Positions 7,001-7,109 of a stretch of 7,109 nucleotides of DNA are shown here, in pieces. The translations under genes were made by a program, and so were the position numbers. The stretch covers positions 1 to 7,109 of the forward strand of contig CAYTFK010000351.1 in assembly GCA_964436865.1 (NCBI GenBank), in the 5' to 3' direction. How positions within the stretch are numbered: position 1 is the first letter of the stretch; the number at the start of each line of letters is the position of its first letter. Origin of the DNA: JAXGPP01 sp964436865. GTDB lineage: Bacteria > Planctomycetota > Planctomycetia > Pirellulales > Thermoguttaceae. The notes under the pieces are model-generated. The model ran no database searches. It was not told the DNA's origin and worked only from the letters and a program-made list of their open reading frames with translations.

Positions 7001-7109
7001 GCCTGCGAGTCCTCGCCGACCGGCACACCTATCGCGCGGGCGATGATGCTCTAGTCACGCTCCATTGGCGCGAGCCGCCGGCGCTGGCCCTGGTCACACT
7101 CCAGGGAGC
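3943..7109 (+). CDS. TPR-repeat alpha-2-macroglobulin family protein, N-terminal part (3' end off the window)
   Basis: The frame stays open from the ATG at 3943 to the right edge: 1055 full codons and no stop. Residues 1-23 form a Sec signal peptide, with Arg7, a hydrophobic core at 8-20 and an AIA-A cleavage site. Residues about 45-500 are TPR-like helix pairs with recurring AIAxW/Y...KHP/KYP ends. From about 507 come MG-type beta domains: an MG1-like region at 507-615, a domain at 620-705 with TGKPWAGAKLLVSDG, then a clear MG2/A2M_N domain at 709-806 marked by GYLYTDRPVYRPGQ (713-726), and further MG domains at about 810-905 and 907-1015. The next domain begins near 1022. Bacterial alpha-2-macroglobulins are envelope protease traps or structural guardians, often paired with a PBP1C-type transglycosylase. 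The bait region, the CxEQ thioester and any partner gene are beyond the edge. No lipobox is present (LSLC at 15-18 has Leu before Cys), so a soluble secreted or periplasmic form is likelier than a lipoprotein. Confidence 0.92.
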   Translation, partial: MSGLASRLTLGVVWLSLCVAAIAAESPTVDVPLVDEAVRQAMQDRDYQAAVEAIDKALKAADAPRDYLGYLRGRALFFQGQYDRAVAAFEGLGREFPQSPWARRARFAAAAAMVQKGDFQSAEQVYRREAEGLLSADRKQELADIYLQFADSYFRPPKDDQKPDYQQALEFYQKALELGPKPEKKIEIELVVAQCQQELGKTSEAIALYEQFIKEHAESPQAIEARFRLGQCLMAEQRPAEARRAWQDLLAAHGNAASPRIAEAAFQLSRTWGMPDPQNDEQLTLGLAALDAFLERFPTHELAGQAHLDAARSLIGRGRHQDATTRLETFLADERHRQRKELPAARVLLGQAYQAQKKFTEAIAAWRDYLAKHPTDAAWSTIQQQVINVEYLMALDQYRSKDFAAARKLLGEFVAKYPLDSRHPGVLVLLGQMDYREKQWDAAIAQWRRVVSKYPGSEEASFAQYLIAATLEQKLGRFEEAIDEYRKVTSGRKMADAAAAISRLTAKSMTLATERVFRSGETPRLKLTTRNVETVTVRAYLVDLETYFRKMQRGGGIEGLDIALIDPDATFEFKIPQYAKYQQLESRLEVPLPGEAKAGVMAVTVTSATLEATTMVIQSDLDVIVKSSRDEAFVFAENMVTGKPWAGAKLLVSDGQRVFAEGVTGEDGVFRKTFAELREAPNVRVLAAADGHTASNLVELSGVGVAQGLTDKGYLYTDRPVYRPGQRVRVRGVIRKVDGDVYSVDKGKPYRLEVLDPRGRPVRQQDVTLGDFGSFHDEFPLPPTSPQGDYRIVLRDQGEREYQGAFQVAEYRLEPVRLSVDTPRRVYYRGEEIEGSIRAEFYYGAPLAGREVRYQLAGDRVYTARTDGHGEVQFKLPTREYSETQTLELKAWIPEMNLTATTEFMLAARGLEIKVSTVRDVFVSGESFEAMVKITDAAGKPVSQKATLKLLELTEVEGKFGERLIEEHELESAADGVARKTITVAQGGRYRLRAEATDRFHQLLDGQCDVLVSSDDDEVRLRVLADRHTYRAGDDALVTLHWREPPALALVTLQG
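4075..5442 (+). repeat. TPR-like helical repeat array (within the TPR-macroglobulin CDS)
   Basis: Residues about 45-500 are Ala/Leu/Gln/Glu-rich helix pairs of roughly 34-38 residues. Clear units start near 47 (YQAAVEAIDKAL), 82 (YDRAVAAFEGL), 119 (FQSAEQVYRRE), 165 (YQQALEFYQKALELGP), 202 (TSEAIALYEQFIKEH), 238 (PAEARRAWQDLL), 320 (HQDATTRLETFL), 359 (FTEAIAAWRDYLAKHP), 403 (FAAARKLLGEFVAKYP), 440 (WDAAIAQWRRVVSKYP) and 478 (FEEAIDEYRKV). The form resembles the BamD/YbgF-type TPRs of envelope proteins. It probably forms a protein-binding solenoid; the partner is unknown. Confidence 0.85.

Noticed and set aside
1..7109. CRISPR arrays, tRNA or rRNA genes, insertion sequences, toxin-antitoxin or defence cassettes
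   Set aside because: On reading both strands I saw no short direct repeats with spacers, no transposase, no terminal inverted repeats and no cloverleaf-like sequence.

Overview
The window is about 62% GC by eye, and every gene I can support lies on the + strand. It most likely comes from a planctomycete (Planctomycetota, probably the Pirellulales side). Three features point there: an N-terminal FEPRxLL element (the LEPR-XLL type) on a very large exported-type protein, C-terminal repeats of about 47 residues built on 'A.LYDS.GND.L.A' and 'GF(D/E).V.A.A..GG.D', and a TPR array fused in front of an alpha-2-macroglobulin-like protein. The taxonomic call is inference from these features.

Layout. 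(1) Bases 1-257 hold the 3' end of a gene ending in an ANTAR RNA-binding output domain, probably a NasT/AmiR-type response regulator whose receiver domain is off the left edge. (2) Bases 258-379 are a short spacer with two small GC-rich hairpins and a weak candidate promoter. (3) Bases 380-3730 encode a complete 1116-residue protein: LEPR-XLL element, secreted beta-propeller of the COG4880/PF09826 type, a predicted beta-sandwich resembling a pre-peptidase C-terminal (PPC) domain, and six diverged copies of a planctomycete-type repeat. (4) Bases 3731-3942 are non-coding and hold a strong 8-bp hairpin and a good Shine-Dalgarno. (5) From 3943 to the right edge runs an uninterrupted reading frame of 1055 full codons: signal peptide, about 480 residues of TPR-like helical repeats, then macroglobulin (MG) domains. 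It is cut before any bait region or thioester could appear.

How the genes relate. The two large genes both appear to make exported or envelope proteins, but nothing in the sequence ties them into one pathway. Spacers of 122 and 212 bp argue against tight translational coupling. The ANTAR regulator looks like the end of a separate upstream unit. I see no RNA genes, mobile elements, CRISPR array or defence-type cassette. The most unusual content is domain architecture rather than a new system.
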